From Todiramphus chloris collaris (Eukaryota; Chordata; Aves; Coraciiformes; Alcedinidae): DNA of 64,000 nucleotides. Under the pieces are notes generated by a model, which made no database searches, was not told the origin of the DNA, and worked only from the letters and a program-made list of their open reading frames with translations. The DNA is taken from the NCBI GenBank assembly GCA_025345505.1, contig JANVCC010000146.1:4721690-4785689 (forward strand). The letters run 5' to 3'. Positions 1 to 13,330 of the stretch are shown here, piece by piece; the stretch's first letter is position 1, and each line of letters opens with the position of its first letter. The translations under genes and the position numbers were made by a program.

Positions 1-3000
1 ATCTTAAATCCTTTAACTCCCAAAACTTCCACAGGAAGCTGACAAATTAATATGCAGTCACTGAGAGTTTTCAGCCCTCCCCTGACACCTTGTACACCAG
101 CTGTAGAAGGAGAGAGCTCTCCTTGCAGCATGCTCTGTGCTATACTTTGAGAGGAAAGAAACATGAAAGATTGGAGAGTGAGGGAGGAGAGAGGATGAGG
201 GAGCACGGAGCAGGGTAGCTGGGACAGGGCTGTACCAAGATGACCTCCACCCCCTGCGGCTGTGGAGCAGGGAGAAGGGTTCTGGCCAGGAACCCCACAG
301 GTCTCTAAAGTGAGGTAGGTGAAGAAACACGTTGCACAAGCACAGAGGGCTTTTCCTCCTTTCATCTCATCTCATCTCTTCCTGCATTATGCCACTTAAA
401 TTTGTCTAGTAAAGAGAGAGTGCAAAAAACCAAGCAGGAGATAAGAGATGTTCCTGCAGAATTTGTCACAGATAAATGCAGGGTAAAGTCCTTTTATCTC
501 AGTGTATCAAAGGTGTGGCCATGAAGTCTAGTCTCCCGTCTTTGGACTCTCTCCATGGTCCCAAATCTGCAGTGCTGTACAAAGGTCCCTTCCTCATTTT
601 ACATTGATACACAGAACTATTGCAATTAATTACTGGGCTACTTGTTAATTGAACAGACTTTAACAGCAAGGCACGTCTGGGCCTTGAGCAAAGCCCATAA
701 GCAGCAATGCTTGTTTGCAGTGGGGTTAAGCTAAGTTCCAACATCAGCATCCCCGGTTCAAAAGGAGCAACACAGGCTACAGGTTCACAGTTCCTCCCCA
801 AACATCATTAATCTAAATCAGAGAGGGAAACAATGAGTCATGTTGTTAACTGTCTAACCTCTGTTCCCAGCTGGGAGAGGTGGAGACACGACTTGAGAAG
901 CAGCTGCCTTAGGCATAACTGAGACGGGGCTGAGGATTCAAACCAACTAATTATGGAAATTTGGGAAGTCAGATAATACTTTCCAGTGTACCCTGCTGTT
1001 GTTCTACTCCTTGTCCTGAGAATCAGAGCAGAGTGAAGTCATTGCCCAGTAAAATCTTAATTGGCTTTTCTTTTACACTGGTGGTATACTCAATACATTA
1101 ATCACATCCTGATTAATGACTGACTTCAAAGGAGGAGACTTACTTCTCTACAAGATCTCCAAGATCTTCATTTCAAAAGCAAGGAGTTCTGCCACCGTTA
1201 ACAGATTTTACATGACTCTCCATTCCATTTTAAAAAGAGCAAGCGCAAGTTAAGGCAATGCTAGCACTGTAGCATGGTACGAGGAGAAGAGCTAGGAGGG
1301 AAAGACAAGAGCCTTGACTCCCATCTCCATACTGCACGTCAGAATTTCTGCAGCTCAGCTTGTGGCACTGGGAATAAAGAGCCAAGCACCCAGCTTGGGT
1401 TACCCCCTCTATATACTCTAAGTGCTAAAAATAAATCTGTAAAATAAAAGCTGCCGCCTGGCGCACCAAAACACAATGGGCATCAAATTGCATTAGAATG
1501 TTTATATTGAGGAAAATTGCATCCTGGAAACTTAAATTATCTCTCCCCTCCCTCTCCCCTCCCACCTGCCACGGCCCATTTCCTATTATATTTTTCTAAC
1601 AAACCAATAGATGCTTGAAATCACGGAAAGCCATAAAGAATTGGAATCAAATTAAGTCTACATTCTAACTGCATTAGGTGCTGTCAAGCATAGTTTACTC
1701 ACTCTTCACAGTTCTATCTAGAGGCTAAACAATTTTGTACCCTTTCTCTACTAATCAAAACTGATTACTCTGATAATGGACCCCTGACGCTGAACACTTT
1801 ATGAAGGTAAATTATGCCATATCGAACAGGAAGGGGAATGGAAAAATCACCCAGATATAAATAGGTCTAAAGATGCATATATTGATCTCACACTCGTTCT
1901 TTCTCTCTCTTTCAATGTCTGCAATGGCTAAAGGTTCAATCAATACTTTCAGTGCTGTAATGCCATCTTTTATAATACTATCATAATTGGCTGTTACCAC
2001 AGCGTGCCCTCAGATTGGCTTGTGCTGGGCTGTTTTATGGCCTAGGTCTTTTGTTTCTTCCCTTCCCAGATCATGTAACTGAAGTGGCAGGTTAAACATG
2101 GCCCTGGCATTCTCCAAATCCAGCCCTGCCTGTGCACCAGGGCAAGGGGAGGACAAGAAGTGCTTGGCCATAAGCTGAAAACACAGAGAAATTCGGCTTC
2201 TAATTCATTTACCAAGAAACGTTCAAGCCCGAGCAGATCTTATGTCCGAGCATAATGATTTTTGATTGCAAGAGTCAACACACCTTTACAGTTTTGGAGC
2301 TTTGAAACTCTTCCTGTCCCCAGAAGAAAGGATGACTTTGGTGTGCAAGGCTATCAGCAGTTAACAGAACAGACTGCTCAAGGGAAGGCAATCCTCATTT
2401 GGTGCCTACCCAGCATAAATTTCAATAATTTTGGATTATTCTGTCAAAGGACAAAGAACAAAAGTGCTTCCTATCCTCACCACAGCAAGTTCCCAGCACA
2501 GTGCTTCAGTGGCTTTCCCCAGGGTGGATTTAGGGTTCTGAGAGATCAGGGTGTTATGAGGAATATGGTGCACATCTCCAGAAGAGAGGGGAGGCAGGAA
2601 AAGGTTTTTGAGAGGTTTTGTTTTCCCTGTAGAAAACCTGTATTTGATCACGTTGAGTTTTGGCTGTACTGATTTCTAAATGTCCCCCAAAGTACCTCCT
2701 TGAGATACCATCAGCACTAACGGAAAGCTGGTGTTACTCCAGAGTAGGAACCTCTCGAATTTCAGTCCAGGCCCAGCATCTTTCTTCCTATACAACGATT
2801 TATTTCCTGAAAGGAGATACTCAGTGTTTCTTTCATGGGAACCAAGAGCACAGTGAATGGTAATGCATCACCTGGTGTTTTTACCCACCACTCTCTGGAA
2901 TAGAGTGTTGGAGTGCTTTGCAAAGGCCTCACCTAGCAGAACTGCTCTGCATCAGCTGTGGAAGCCTCTGCTGTGAGAATGGCCCGAAGATCCCTCAAAG

Positions 3001-4998
3001 ACACAGAGAGCAATATAAGCATGAAATTCTCTGTAATCATGGGTTGGGGCATGATATGAGCTTGTGCAGGCTTCAAGAAACCTCCTCTCAGGAATCAGTT
3101 GGCAAAAAAAAAAAAAAAAAAGATAGAAAAATAAAAGCAAACCAAAAAAATCAGCATAGAGCTCTCCACATAGCTGCATAAAAGCATACGCTCCATGGAA
3201 TAAAAGTGACCCTTGATAAAAGTTCCTGCATCCATAAATATTCCACAGAATTCTTTCATTGCAGCTATAAATAGTCCAGGTGTAACTCACACCTGTGAAA
3301 CAACAGGAGCCAGACAATGTGTTGTTGGGCTTTCTTGGCTCTAGATGTTTAAGTATCACTGAAAAAAAAGGAGAAGGTTTGTTGCCTCAAATACAAGCTC
3401 TACTACAGAAGGTACAAGCTGCTCTTTGCTACAGGGCTGTGGACAAAGGAATCCAACCCAGTCACTGACACAATGGTTTAGACTGGCAGTTGCAGGTATG
3501 CAGTGTTTAGAGACCGTGATGTCTGTGTGAAACACTGATAAAAATGCTCAATTAACAAAAGTTTAGTCAAGTTGATACTGGACTTCTATTTTAATGCATG
3601 GTTTTCTCATTTATGCATCTCTCTGTGTGGTAGGAATCAACGCCCCATTCTCCACCCTCACAGCACACTCTGTTCTCTTCTCACCCCTGTAAATCTCCAA
3701 GAGGACAAAAGAATTTGCACTCCACTAAAACAGGGTAACTGTTAATACTCCAAATTAGACGATAGAAAAACCCAGAGAGGATCCCTCTGGGATGTCAGCA
3801 GCACTATTCTGGGAACTTTTAGGTCAAGAGAGAAAAAAAAAAGAAGCAAGACTATCAGGAGCAGGTAAAAGCATACACACAGATACAAAAAAAAAAGATC
3901 CATGAGATGTCTACTTCCCACCCCTCATCACACCCAGCCTAGACAGGATCATAACATGTCCAGAACACTCATTGCGCCCTGAGCAGTAATTGTGATTTAC
4001 TGCAGTCACCAACGTGCTCGACCAAAGGAATGCTTGTTACAAAGCTCTGTCTGCTCTTCCAGTTTGGATAAAGAGAAACCTGGAATTATCTTTGCGCTAG
4101 GAAGAGAAGGTGACTGATTGACCTAGTTTAATTTGTTAGACTAACTCTTATGCAAAGTGGGAGGGTTTAGTTATCAAGGATGAGCTCAAGAGTTTGGATC
4201 AAGATCTGAGAAGGGTTTTTTACATCTCTTCAAGTGTTACCAGACCATGGCTCGCTTTCAAAACAGCTGGCTTGTTGGCAAATATTTAGAAACCAAGACA
4301 CAAACAACTGGCACACACAGCTCAAAACAACTGTAAATACCACCCGAGTCCCCAGCCAAGCCCTGCCAGTCACTGCAGACTGACCCCCACACAGGCATCT
4401 GCATGTGAAAGGCACGCACCAGCAGCCAGGGTTGCCTGGGGATGTCCTCCAAGATGAATGCCCTCCTCTCCAAGATGAGATACCTATCCCACAAATCACT
4501 GCTCACTTCCCCCTGCACCTTCCCTTCCCTCTAGCCCTCTTCCATTACTCATCCTCTGGAAGAAAATGCAAAGAGTAATAATAATTAGACAAGTACAAAT
4601 AGCCGGACAGTGCTACGGATGGTGCCTTCCACTAAATAACGGGCGGTTACCATACCAACAGACGGGATGAGCACTGGTCTAACGGTGCTCACAGGCGCTC
4701 TGGTGCTGGCACATCATCTGTTATCCCACTGCTTGGGCTGGCCTCACCAAGGCACTGCCCAGGTCCTCACGTCCAACCAGTTTAAATCAGGAGGAACTGA
4801 TGTTTCTCATGCTGGAGTGCTAGGAAAGCCTCCATGTTAGCAGCACACTGGGCAGTGTCTCAGCCCTGCTTTGGGAGATGGGACAGGAATGGTGTGAGCA
4901 GCTATGGAGAGGGCATAGACATCAAGTCCAGAAGGGCTCATGCAACACCGACACTCTTACCTGTACTCTCAATACCTGTAGACAAATTAATTGGAGTG
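1..4998. other. Gene-free sequence downstream of DHX35
   Basis: No credible exon or repeat family was seen. It contains an 18-base poly-A run at 3,104-3,121 and the candidate element at 1,430-1,720. Short open frames here lack domains and look like chance. Confidence 0.6.
1430..1720. promoter_or_regulatory. Candidate conserved non-coding element
   Basis: Repeat-free block including GGGCATCAAATTGCATTAG, AGAATGTTTATATTGAGG and CCATAAAGAATTGGAATC around a CT-rich stretch. The texture resembles developmental enhancers. It was not aligned. Confidence 0.3.
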
Positions 4999-5475
4999 TT
5001 GTTGTGATTTAACTTCTGATGGCAACTAAACATCACACAGCCACTCACCTAATTCCCCCTCCACACCCCTTCCTGTGGGATGAGAAGGAAAATCAGGAGA
5101 AAGAAAAAAGGGGAGGCCCTGGAGACTGAGATAAGGGCATTTCAATAAAACAACACAACAAGAGAAGAAAACAACAGCACTAGTGATAGTACTAATGAGA
5201 CAAGAGACAAAGCGAGTAACAGCAGTCAGGAAGACTACCTGTGCCCAATACACCAACTTCCCCTACCCCAGCCATACAGCTTTAAAACAGACCCTCCGCC
5301 TGGCCCATCCCCCCCCTTATATAGGGGCAGGGCTCAGTGTGGGATGGACTCAGTGTGGGATGTTTATCCCTCTGTGCCCCCCCCCAGCTGACTGGGCCAG
5401 CAGCTGCTGGAGAGAATTAACGCGAACCAAGCCCAGGACCGTGTCCTGTATAAAACCCCAAAAACGCTAGGAACA
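4999..5475 (-). mobile_element. Solitary LTR of an avian ERVL-like endogenous retrovirus
   Basis: The plus-strand left edge reads TGTTGTGATTTAACTTCTGA then GGCAACTAAACATCACACAG, a recurrent avian ERV LTR end. It continues with CCCCCTCCACACCCC and GACTGAGATAAGGGCATTTC. A TATA box (TATATAA) on the minus strand at 5,317-5,323 sets the orientation. No gag, pol or env sequence flanks it, so this is a solo LTR. The right boundary is approximate. Confidence 0.65.
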
Positions 5476-6399
5476 CTGATGAAGTGGGAGAAAGCTAGCG
5501 GGGGTTTGATGGCCTTAGTCCTTGCAACAGCAGGAGGTCTGCTGGATTACTTGCGCATCCAGTGATACCCAGCAAGATGATCTTGCTGAAAGCTTAAAAT
5601 GCTTGGTTACGTCACAGAACACAGATAAGGGGGATCATTTAAAAAGAGATCACCAGTCAGGTGAGGCTCTGAGACCTTGTGACTGTGAACAGTCTTCAGA
5701 TACAACATGCTTACAGGAACAACCGAGATGCATGAATATGTGGATGCTTGAAAGGAAGAACCTCTTTGCTTTAGGAGCAGACGTAACAAACACCCTCTGT
5801 GATCCTGCTAGCAAAGCTAGCAAGTCAAGTTCAGATATTTCTGGAAAAAGCCTGTTGCAGAGGAGTGATGGTTTTTGAAGGCCAGCAGCACGCACCTTCC
5901 CACATGCTCAATCTCCTTCATAACTTTTCCTGTCTGCCCAATCACCTTAGCTGATGATTTCTTAAAACATAAGAGTACAAAACTTAACGGGCTTAGCAGA
6001 GTACAAAACCCAACAGGGTGTCTAAGAGATACTTGTGCACCCAGTAGCTGCATGACCAAGATCACTGACCTTTTACAAGTCTTGATCATTGTGCCTACTT
6101 TAAGTAATGAAAGAAAACATCTGGAAGCACCAAGAGAGGCACAACTGTACCTTTCAGAAGGGACAGAGGTGCAAAAGATTGCAGTGAGGTTTCCTGCTTT
6201 TGCTACTATGTGTTCAAACCTTCAACACTGGAAGAGCTAACAGCAAAAGAAAGAAATACCCCAAAAGTACCAGGTACCAATTTTTCTACCATGTGGTGGG
6301 ATGGGGAAATGGGGAGAGGAAGTCATCAATCATTTTTTAAGCCGTTGAAAAAAGTATTTAATGAACAAACAGTTGCTCTATTTCATACTCTGCAAAGCT

Positions 6400-6610
6400 A
6401 ATCAATTTTTCTCCCCAAAGATTTTATTTAAGGTTTTATTATGAGGCTTAGTGATCGCATATTGATTTAATTAAATTAATCTATCTTTGCTCACTGATGT
6501 GTCCTCGCTGCATATCAAATGGTCAATGCTCCAGCTAAAATTTGCAATACATTTTCAATGGTAACCCTATCCATCAAAGCAAACACTGTCTTCTGGCTTC
6601 AGGGTCTTCA
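6400..6610. promoter_or_regulatory. Candidate conserved non-coding element
   Basis: Contains GTGATCGCATATTGATTTAA then TTAAATTAATC and GCATATCAAATGGTCAATGC. Dense in homeodomain- and POU-like cores and free of repeats. Inference only. Confidence 0.3.
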
Positions 6611-7666
6611 GATACAAATATAAGGCACAGTTGTTTCTGCTATCAAACAGAAACCTGATGAAACCAGCAATTGCTTCAGCTTCGCTTCCCTACAGTCGAG
6701 CTACATAAATCCCCTTCTCCTCTGTCAGCTTCCCTTGTGGACTCTTCTTCCCTACCAAAAATCTCCTTGGGAGGACCTGTCAGTTCCTGGGCTAAACATA
6801 TTCACAGTACACATGCTTTTAGGACACTACATCATCATTAAAACACGGATCTCTTGTATACTTTCAGTAAGTATTTATTTCATCTTCCTTCTTTACTACA
6901 TAAGCAAGGTGAGCAAAAGCCAGAGGAAGGACAGGAGCCAGTGGAAGCTCTCTTTCAAAAAACTAACAAAAGGATAGGCTTTTTTCCTTTTCTTTCTGAG
7001 ACAAAAGAACAAGTCCAATGCAACTCTGCTTTTCTGGTATTCGGGATCTTAGCAATCACAAAAAAAAAGGCAAGGAAAAGAAGAAAACAGTTCCTGTGAA
7101 CAGATAATGCTAGCAAGTGCTAGCGTAATTATAAATAAAACAGCTATCCTAACAGAAACTATCCTAAACAGACCTTCTCTGATATTTCTGGCTGGTTCTA
7201 GGACTCCTGTTCCTAGACAGACTAAGAAATGGAATATAAAGGCGTTTTAGCAACAAAGAGGACAAGCGGATCATTTAGTTCCTGCCTCCTACTAACTCCT
7301 AAAGTATGTGAAAAAAAACATCCTGATAGAAGATACAAATGTTAAACAGAAGGAGTTATTCTAATTTGCTGCTTTTTCACAGTACAGATGAACTTATCCA
7401 TGAATTATTCACTTAAAATCCCCATGCCTGCAAGGAACCAGATGGGACCTGTGTCTAACCTCATTTCAAGCAATGCAGCCTGCATTTTCCCTCCCACTGT
7501 TACTATTGCAAGTTGAAGCAGAAGACTTCCTCCTGTCTAATCCTCTGCCCCTTTACTTGTGGAACTAGTTCGGTACCCACCTCACTTCAGATATCACCAG
7601 AATACAAGGTATATGATTCTATATTACTGGAATACAAGGAGTGTACTTAATGCTCTGATTGATCCT

Positions 7667-7725
7667 GCTTTGCAGAGGGTTGGACTGAGATGTTCTCCAG
7701 AGCTGCCTTCCAACCACAGCCCCTC
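7667..7725 (+). mobile_element. CR1 LINE 3' tail fragment
   Basis: CTGCTTTGCAGAGGGTTGGA then GATGTTCTCCAGAGCTGCCT and TCCAACC matches the sense-strand CR1 3' end just before its terminal repeat. Confidence 0.7.
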
Positions 7726-10700
7726 TGAGAGTCTCTGGCAGTAGCAATATAGACATGGACGGGAGGTAACAAATGCAACACTTTGCCAAGGTGGAAGACA
7801 ATGTGTCTCTGAGGTGCAGCTAATGGTGCTGAAGTATCTAGACAGCCACCAGTTTGAGTATTTTAGCCCCTCTTCAATTGCGTAGGGAATGCATTGTGCT
7901 TTGTAGGAGGCAAAAGCATGAAATATCAGGATTTGGGTTTCCTGCTAGATTTTACATTATCAATTCAGCTAAAAAGACTGCTCTAGAAGAACCTAGAAAT
8001 CAAACTAGGGAGGTTTGATTTAGATGATGCCATATGTAGGTCTAATTTAAATTATCCAGACCAGCAATTCCGAAATAATTGCTCCAAATTACATCTCTAA
8101 TTTCATGACTCTAGATAAAAATTCACCGTGCAGTCTTACTTTTTAAACTGGGACAAAAGAACAAATATAGCTAATAAAAGTCACTCCTCTACTAGGACAA
8201 AGCAATTGCAGCATACTTTATTCTAAAAGACCTGGGCCGATTTCAGATGACAGTAAAGGTCTCATTCAGGCTCCTTTATTTTTGATTAGCACCTACATCT
8301 CTTGTCAGACAGCAGGTTCCGTGCTTGCTCACACTGAAGACCCCTGAAATTTTTTGAGCAGATGTGTGACCTGAGATCTGCCTTCTCTCAGCCACCTTCG
8401 CGGGCCATTCAGCAGCAGCTGGGACACCCCAGGAAGCTGCCCACGGGCTGGAAATGACTCCCAGAAGGATGTAATGGCTTTTCCATTTCGGTTCAGATTA
8501 GATATTTCCCAGTCCAGAACAATCATCCAGGAACTTCTGTCCTTAAAAAAAAAAAAAGAGGAGGTGAAAATATTCTCTTAAACCCTTTGATTCTAAGAGG
8601 AGAAAAATTGTTCCTTACTTTTACATATAAAAATTCCATTATCAAGAGCAAAAAATGGAGTTATTGCATTTTCCACCGTGGCCCACCACACAGCCTTATT
8701 CCTCTTCCTACTGTTACCCTTTCCAGACAACACTTTAAAACACATTTACTCTCTTTGCAGCTACTTTCCTCTCTCTAGTCACATAGTCCACTCACCATAA
8801 AAAGTCATTTTGACATGACTGGGAGTTGGCAGAGGGGTCTTAACCCCAGGAAAGGCTTGCAACCAGCCCCACAGACCTCTGCTCCCCGCTGCGCTGCGGC
8901 AGGGATGGCTCCCTGTGCCACGAGCACACTCTCCTTCCGCTCTGGGGCATGTTTTGGTACATGAGCTGGTCAAGGATAGCTGAGGGTTGTGGCTGCACCA
9001 GCACACCAAGCTGACACGAACCTATTTCAAAAAGCAAAAGAAATTAGGGCATCAAATCCTCCAGGAACTGTTTCAGGCATTTCAAGGGGAAGGAGGCAGG
9101 GAATAAACAGCTGTTAATAGAATTCTTGGTCCCATTCAAAATGCCTGTGTCGTGTGAGAGACCTGCCACAACCTGCATCCTTCAGCTACGTGCGATTAGA
9201 GGAAACCAAGCAATACAAACAGTCCCATCTTCCCTACTGGAACTGACAGATTTGAGGCTCCAGCTTTGTGGGACGTGGCCAGCAGACGCGCAATGGTGTT
9301 GCCGCAGGAGCTCAGGCACACAGGCTAAGGCAAGAGCACCCATTTAGTTTTGCAGCCTGAATTTTGGGGCGCAACTCCAGTGTGAGGTTTCCGGGCAGGG
9401 CTGGTTGGCTCCTGCAGGTGTCCTGGCAGAGCCGACGGCAGCAGCTGGCAGCATCGATGGCCCTCCCCAGCATTACCAGCAACTTTTTACTCTCTGCCTC
9501 AAAACCCACCCTGTTTTCAGTAACACAGCAAACCTTCGTGCATCTGGGTCCCCTGGCGCTGGCCTCTCCACAAAGCTGCTTTGTTCCCTTCGCACTTAAC
9601 AAGACAAAGAAGATGGTTAACAAGAACTTTTGCAGATGCGTTTTATTTTTAAGACCTTCGGAAGCCAACTCATCTGCTCTCATGGGCTTCTTGCTGATAC
9701 GTCTCACTTTATTAGTGACTTTGGCCTTGAGTGTCTCAGCTGTTTGATCAATACTACCAGGGGTCAGTGATATTTTCTCACTTTTAGTGTCTCGCTGCCT
9801 TTAACTTTGTCACCTGATGAACAGCACTACCCCTGGAACGCTTATCTCGTATCGATTTTCTCCAGACTCCTGCTGCGTTTCCAGCTGTCCCACCATTTCC
9901 CCCCCTGTCACCACATGCCCATTTAATGTTAACTTATCCCCTTTCTCCCAGGCTCCTCATTCTTACAGAGTCTTTTGCCCACCCACCCCCTCCCTCCAAC
10001 AGCAGATTGTCAAAAACACAATTTCCTTTTTTCACCTGACTCATTGTTCTCCTTCAGCCGTTTATTGTTCACCAGCCAGGCGCCCACCGGCTGCTGCTCC
10101 ACACTGGGATGGGTGCAGGAGAGGTGCTAAGTTGAAGCAGACATTCAAAAGCCACCTGCCCCCAGCCATACCACCCTGCCCAGGTTTACTAGGGGAGTGG
10201 CGTGGCAGGTAACAGGGACCCTCAGCCACCAACCGCTGAGTTTCACCCCAGCCTGATCTGGAGCAAGTGACAGTCTATTGCAGGCTCTGGAGAACAGTTT
10301 ATTGTGCTTTGTACCTCTTGATAGTAAAGAAGTGTCTGACAGCTACCAAAAACTCCATTTATAATGGAGTGACTGTTGTGATACTGCTGGTCTCAACTCA
10401 GTCATACCCGATCCAGATGCTGTTGGTAGTGGAAAGGGCCACAAATGGACCAGACATCTCATCCCTGGGCTTACACTGGCTGGGTGGGAGAGCAGAGAAG
10501 TGAGTGCTGCAGGTCTCGCAGCAGTAGGAAAGAAGAAATGGTTTCTTTGTGGATTTTTCCTGAAGCCAAAATCTTTTCAGAAGATCCCTCTACGCAAACT
10601 GTGTCCCCTAGAGTCACACACCTTCCCACTAGTTGAGCAAAAAGGCTCGTAAGCAGAAAGTCTGTCTTCTTCACCAACAGTAGAACTTTTCCTCCCTTCT

Positions 10701-12816
10701 CAACAGCTCAGAAAGCAAAAGAAAATTATTTTCATGTGGCATGCAAAAATGAACAGCACTGTCAACGGCTTCCGAATGTCTCACTGTAAAAGACGTCAGT
10801 GTAAAGATCAAAGGTGTTTTGGGGGAACCCTGCAAAGCACAGCCCTCCTGAAGGCACAGAGTGTTTAATCCCACAGTACCCTCCTCTGAAGCAGCTGGAG
10901 GCTGAAGAAGCCTTTCCAGACACGTCACTGTCAGTAGGTAGCTAGCTTTGAGACTAGAAAGGCGGAGCCCAAGGAAATAGCACTCATTCCGTGCTCATTT
11001 TCAGAGCTTCGGGCTCTCTGCCCCATGTACTTCACCCAGAAGCTGGTAAGGGCAGACTGCCGTTCACAACTTGAACTGAGAAGCATTTTCTAGTGAGACA
11101 ACCTTACAAATATACCTAAATTTAAAACTCACTAAGAGAAAAAAGAAAATTAATTGTCTGGAATGGCAAATGTCATAGGATCCAAAACAGGATTTCTGAT
11201 TTTGCATTCCAATAGAAAAACACAAAGTAAAAGGATGTTTCACCTGATATTTGACATTTAAAATTTATCAAGAAAAAAACCTCATTATTAAAAAAATAAA
11301 TCAATTATTTACACAGTTCTATTTTCAGTCCCATTAGAGCCACATAGGTGGGAGTCCATTGATTTCAGCAGCCCAGATCTAACAGGTTTCCATATTGTTT
11401 CCGTGTTACCAGCCCCGATCTTTAGCCTTCAGAAAACCTGAGCTCAGGGCTGCAGAGATGGTGAAAGGCAATTGCTTACCTTGTTCTACTTTTTCTGTAG
11501 TTCATTGACTTGAATTGCTTCGTTTGTAGGCAAATGGTATGGTGAATTTTAGGGAAAAATAACTCCCCTGCCTGTATTAATATAGGGACAGTCCTCTATG
11601 ATACTTAGCCCAACATTTTCCTGGTTTATATCTTTAAAAATATTTATTTTCAATTATTGCAGCACCCTTTAGCAATTGAATGTCTTTTTACCTAAACTAA
11701 GATGATACACTTTTAGTTTTGAAGCTATTTACTACGGAGCCTGTTCTCCATCTAACCATAGCGAGTGCAGCGGATCATTTATAAGCATTCAGAAAATTGG
11801 TTCTTATATCTGATAGATAAGATTTTTATACTCCCCCCTCCTCCCCCGATGTTATCAGCAGAAAAAAATGCCAACTCCTCCCTCTCCCTTTATCAGGCCT
11901 TCTCCTTTGGGGGTCAGAGGTGGGCAGTTCTCTCTGAGCTCCTGTTGCATTTTGCCCTTTGGTGCCCTGAGCATCGATGCTGCTGTACCAGTGTCCATGT
12001 GGGCAAATGCTGCTGTACTGCTCTGGAGGGTGAAGGGACTTAGACCTGGCTCAGATGCTGCAAAAGGAAGATGGTGCACTGACTAGTGAGTGGGGCCAGA
12101 TCATCCCCCATGCCCAGGGATAAATCAGAAGGGAGGGGTTATTTGTAGACCATCCATCTGAACTTTCACTAAGGAACCTGGTGGGTGAAGGTGGAGGAGG
12201 TGATCACCACACTGTAGATGAAGCAGTAGGACTCCCCCCAGAACAGCAAACATGCAGGAGGAACAGGCCAGGGAAAAATTTATAGCATTGAAGGGTTCCA
12301 CAGAAGCTTTTTTCCCACCAGAACTTGTGGGAAAGGAATCAAGAAGCAAATAGCCCTCTCTGCCCATCAGGAAAATCGGAGTCCCAGGGGTTGGAAGAAT
12401 AGTGTAACAGCAAGTGTTGTAGACAGCACCTCTCCTCAGTGCAAGGTGCTTCGTAGAGCCTGGCCTCCCAGCTTGCTTCTGCTGAAGCCACTCCATCCCA
12501 AATGAAGTTATGAACAGGTGTCACCCACTCCTCTGCTCCTGAAGTGGATGAGAATAATACACATTTCTAGGGTCGCTGGGCAGCTTGTCCCTTTCCTGCT
12601 TGCTTTCACAACCCCTAAGCCTCACAGTGCCTCCCTCCAAGCCACCCTAGAGGACAGAGCAGCAGGGCTGAAGGACTACCAGAAGCTCTCCAGCCCTGCA
12701 CATCCCCAGTGAACCCTGAACATCTCCCTCGAGCAGCTTTACCCATTCCCTGCTCCCCGGTGAGGTGCAGCATGAATGTTGCACGGCCAGCGCTGCATTG
12801 CCCTCTCTCAGTTTCA

Positions 12817-12920
12817 GAATCACAGAATCATTTAGGTTGGAAAAGACCCTGGGGATCATCGTGTCCAACCATTAACCCTACTCTACAAGTTCACCCCTAG
12901 ACCATAAAGTTTCCTGGCAT
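12817..12920 (-). mobile_element. CR1 LINE 3' fragment
   Basis: GAATCACAGAATCATTTAGG then TTGGAAAAGACC and GTCCAACCATTAACCCTA is the antisense view of a common avian CR1 3' end. Confidence 0.85.
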
Positions 12921-12944
12921 TAGACTTTCTGATTTAATGTATAC

Positions 12945-13330
12945 GTGCCCTTTTATCCATCTAACAAGTTTATTCCTTTGTCAGGCACAGCCTCATATCA
13001 GAGGGCCGCACTGAGACGGATACACGGGGAATTTATTGCTCTAAGAGGTTTATTCTTACTCCAGCTCTTCATTTATGCAGAATCCCCTCTGCTTGGCATC
13101 CCTGTGCATAAGTGGAGGGCTCCGGCGCGGCGCCCGCAGAGCGAGCCTGCATTGCCCTCCTGCGGCCGGCCGCTGGCTGGGAGAGCCCCGACATTAATCA
13201 TAGCAGCGGGAGTGTAAAATTCAATTTTACCTCTCCATTCATTCTGAGATGAGTTGAAGGCCGGCCTTGTACATATAAACCACACTTTACTTCATCAGAG
13301 CCCTGGTAACAAATGGAGTGTCTTCTTCGG
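12945..13330. promoter_or_regulatory. Candidate conserved non-coding element
   Basis: Repeat-free block with TCTTCATTTATGCAGAATCC, GACATTAATCATAGCAGC and AAATTCAATTTTACCTCTCC flanking a GC-rich core. It sits in the gene-poor flank of DHX35. Inference from texture only. Confidence 0.3.

Larger units (their letters stand above)
5476..12816. other. Gene-free sequence with candidate regulatory blocks
   Basis: No coding exon was recognised. It holds one short CR1 tail (7,667-7,725) and AT-rich unique blocks at 6,400-6,610 and 7,940-8,190 that may be conserved. The rest shows nothing distinctive. Confidence 0.55.

Noticed and set aside
10352-10370. Perfect small palindrome (ACTCCATT - TAT - AATGGAGT)
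   Set aside because: The stem is only 8 bp with nothing around it to suggest a function. Such hairpins are expected by chance in 64 kb.
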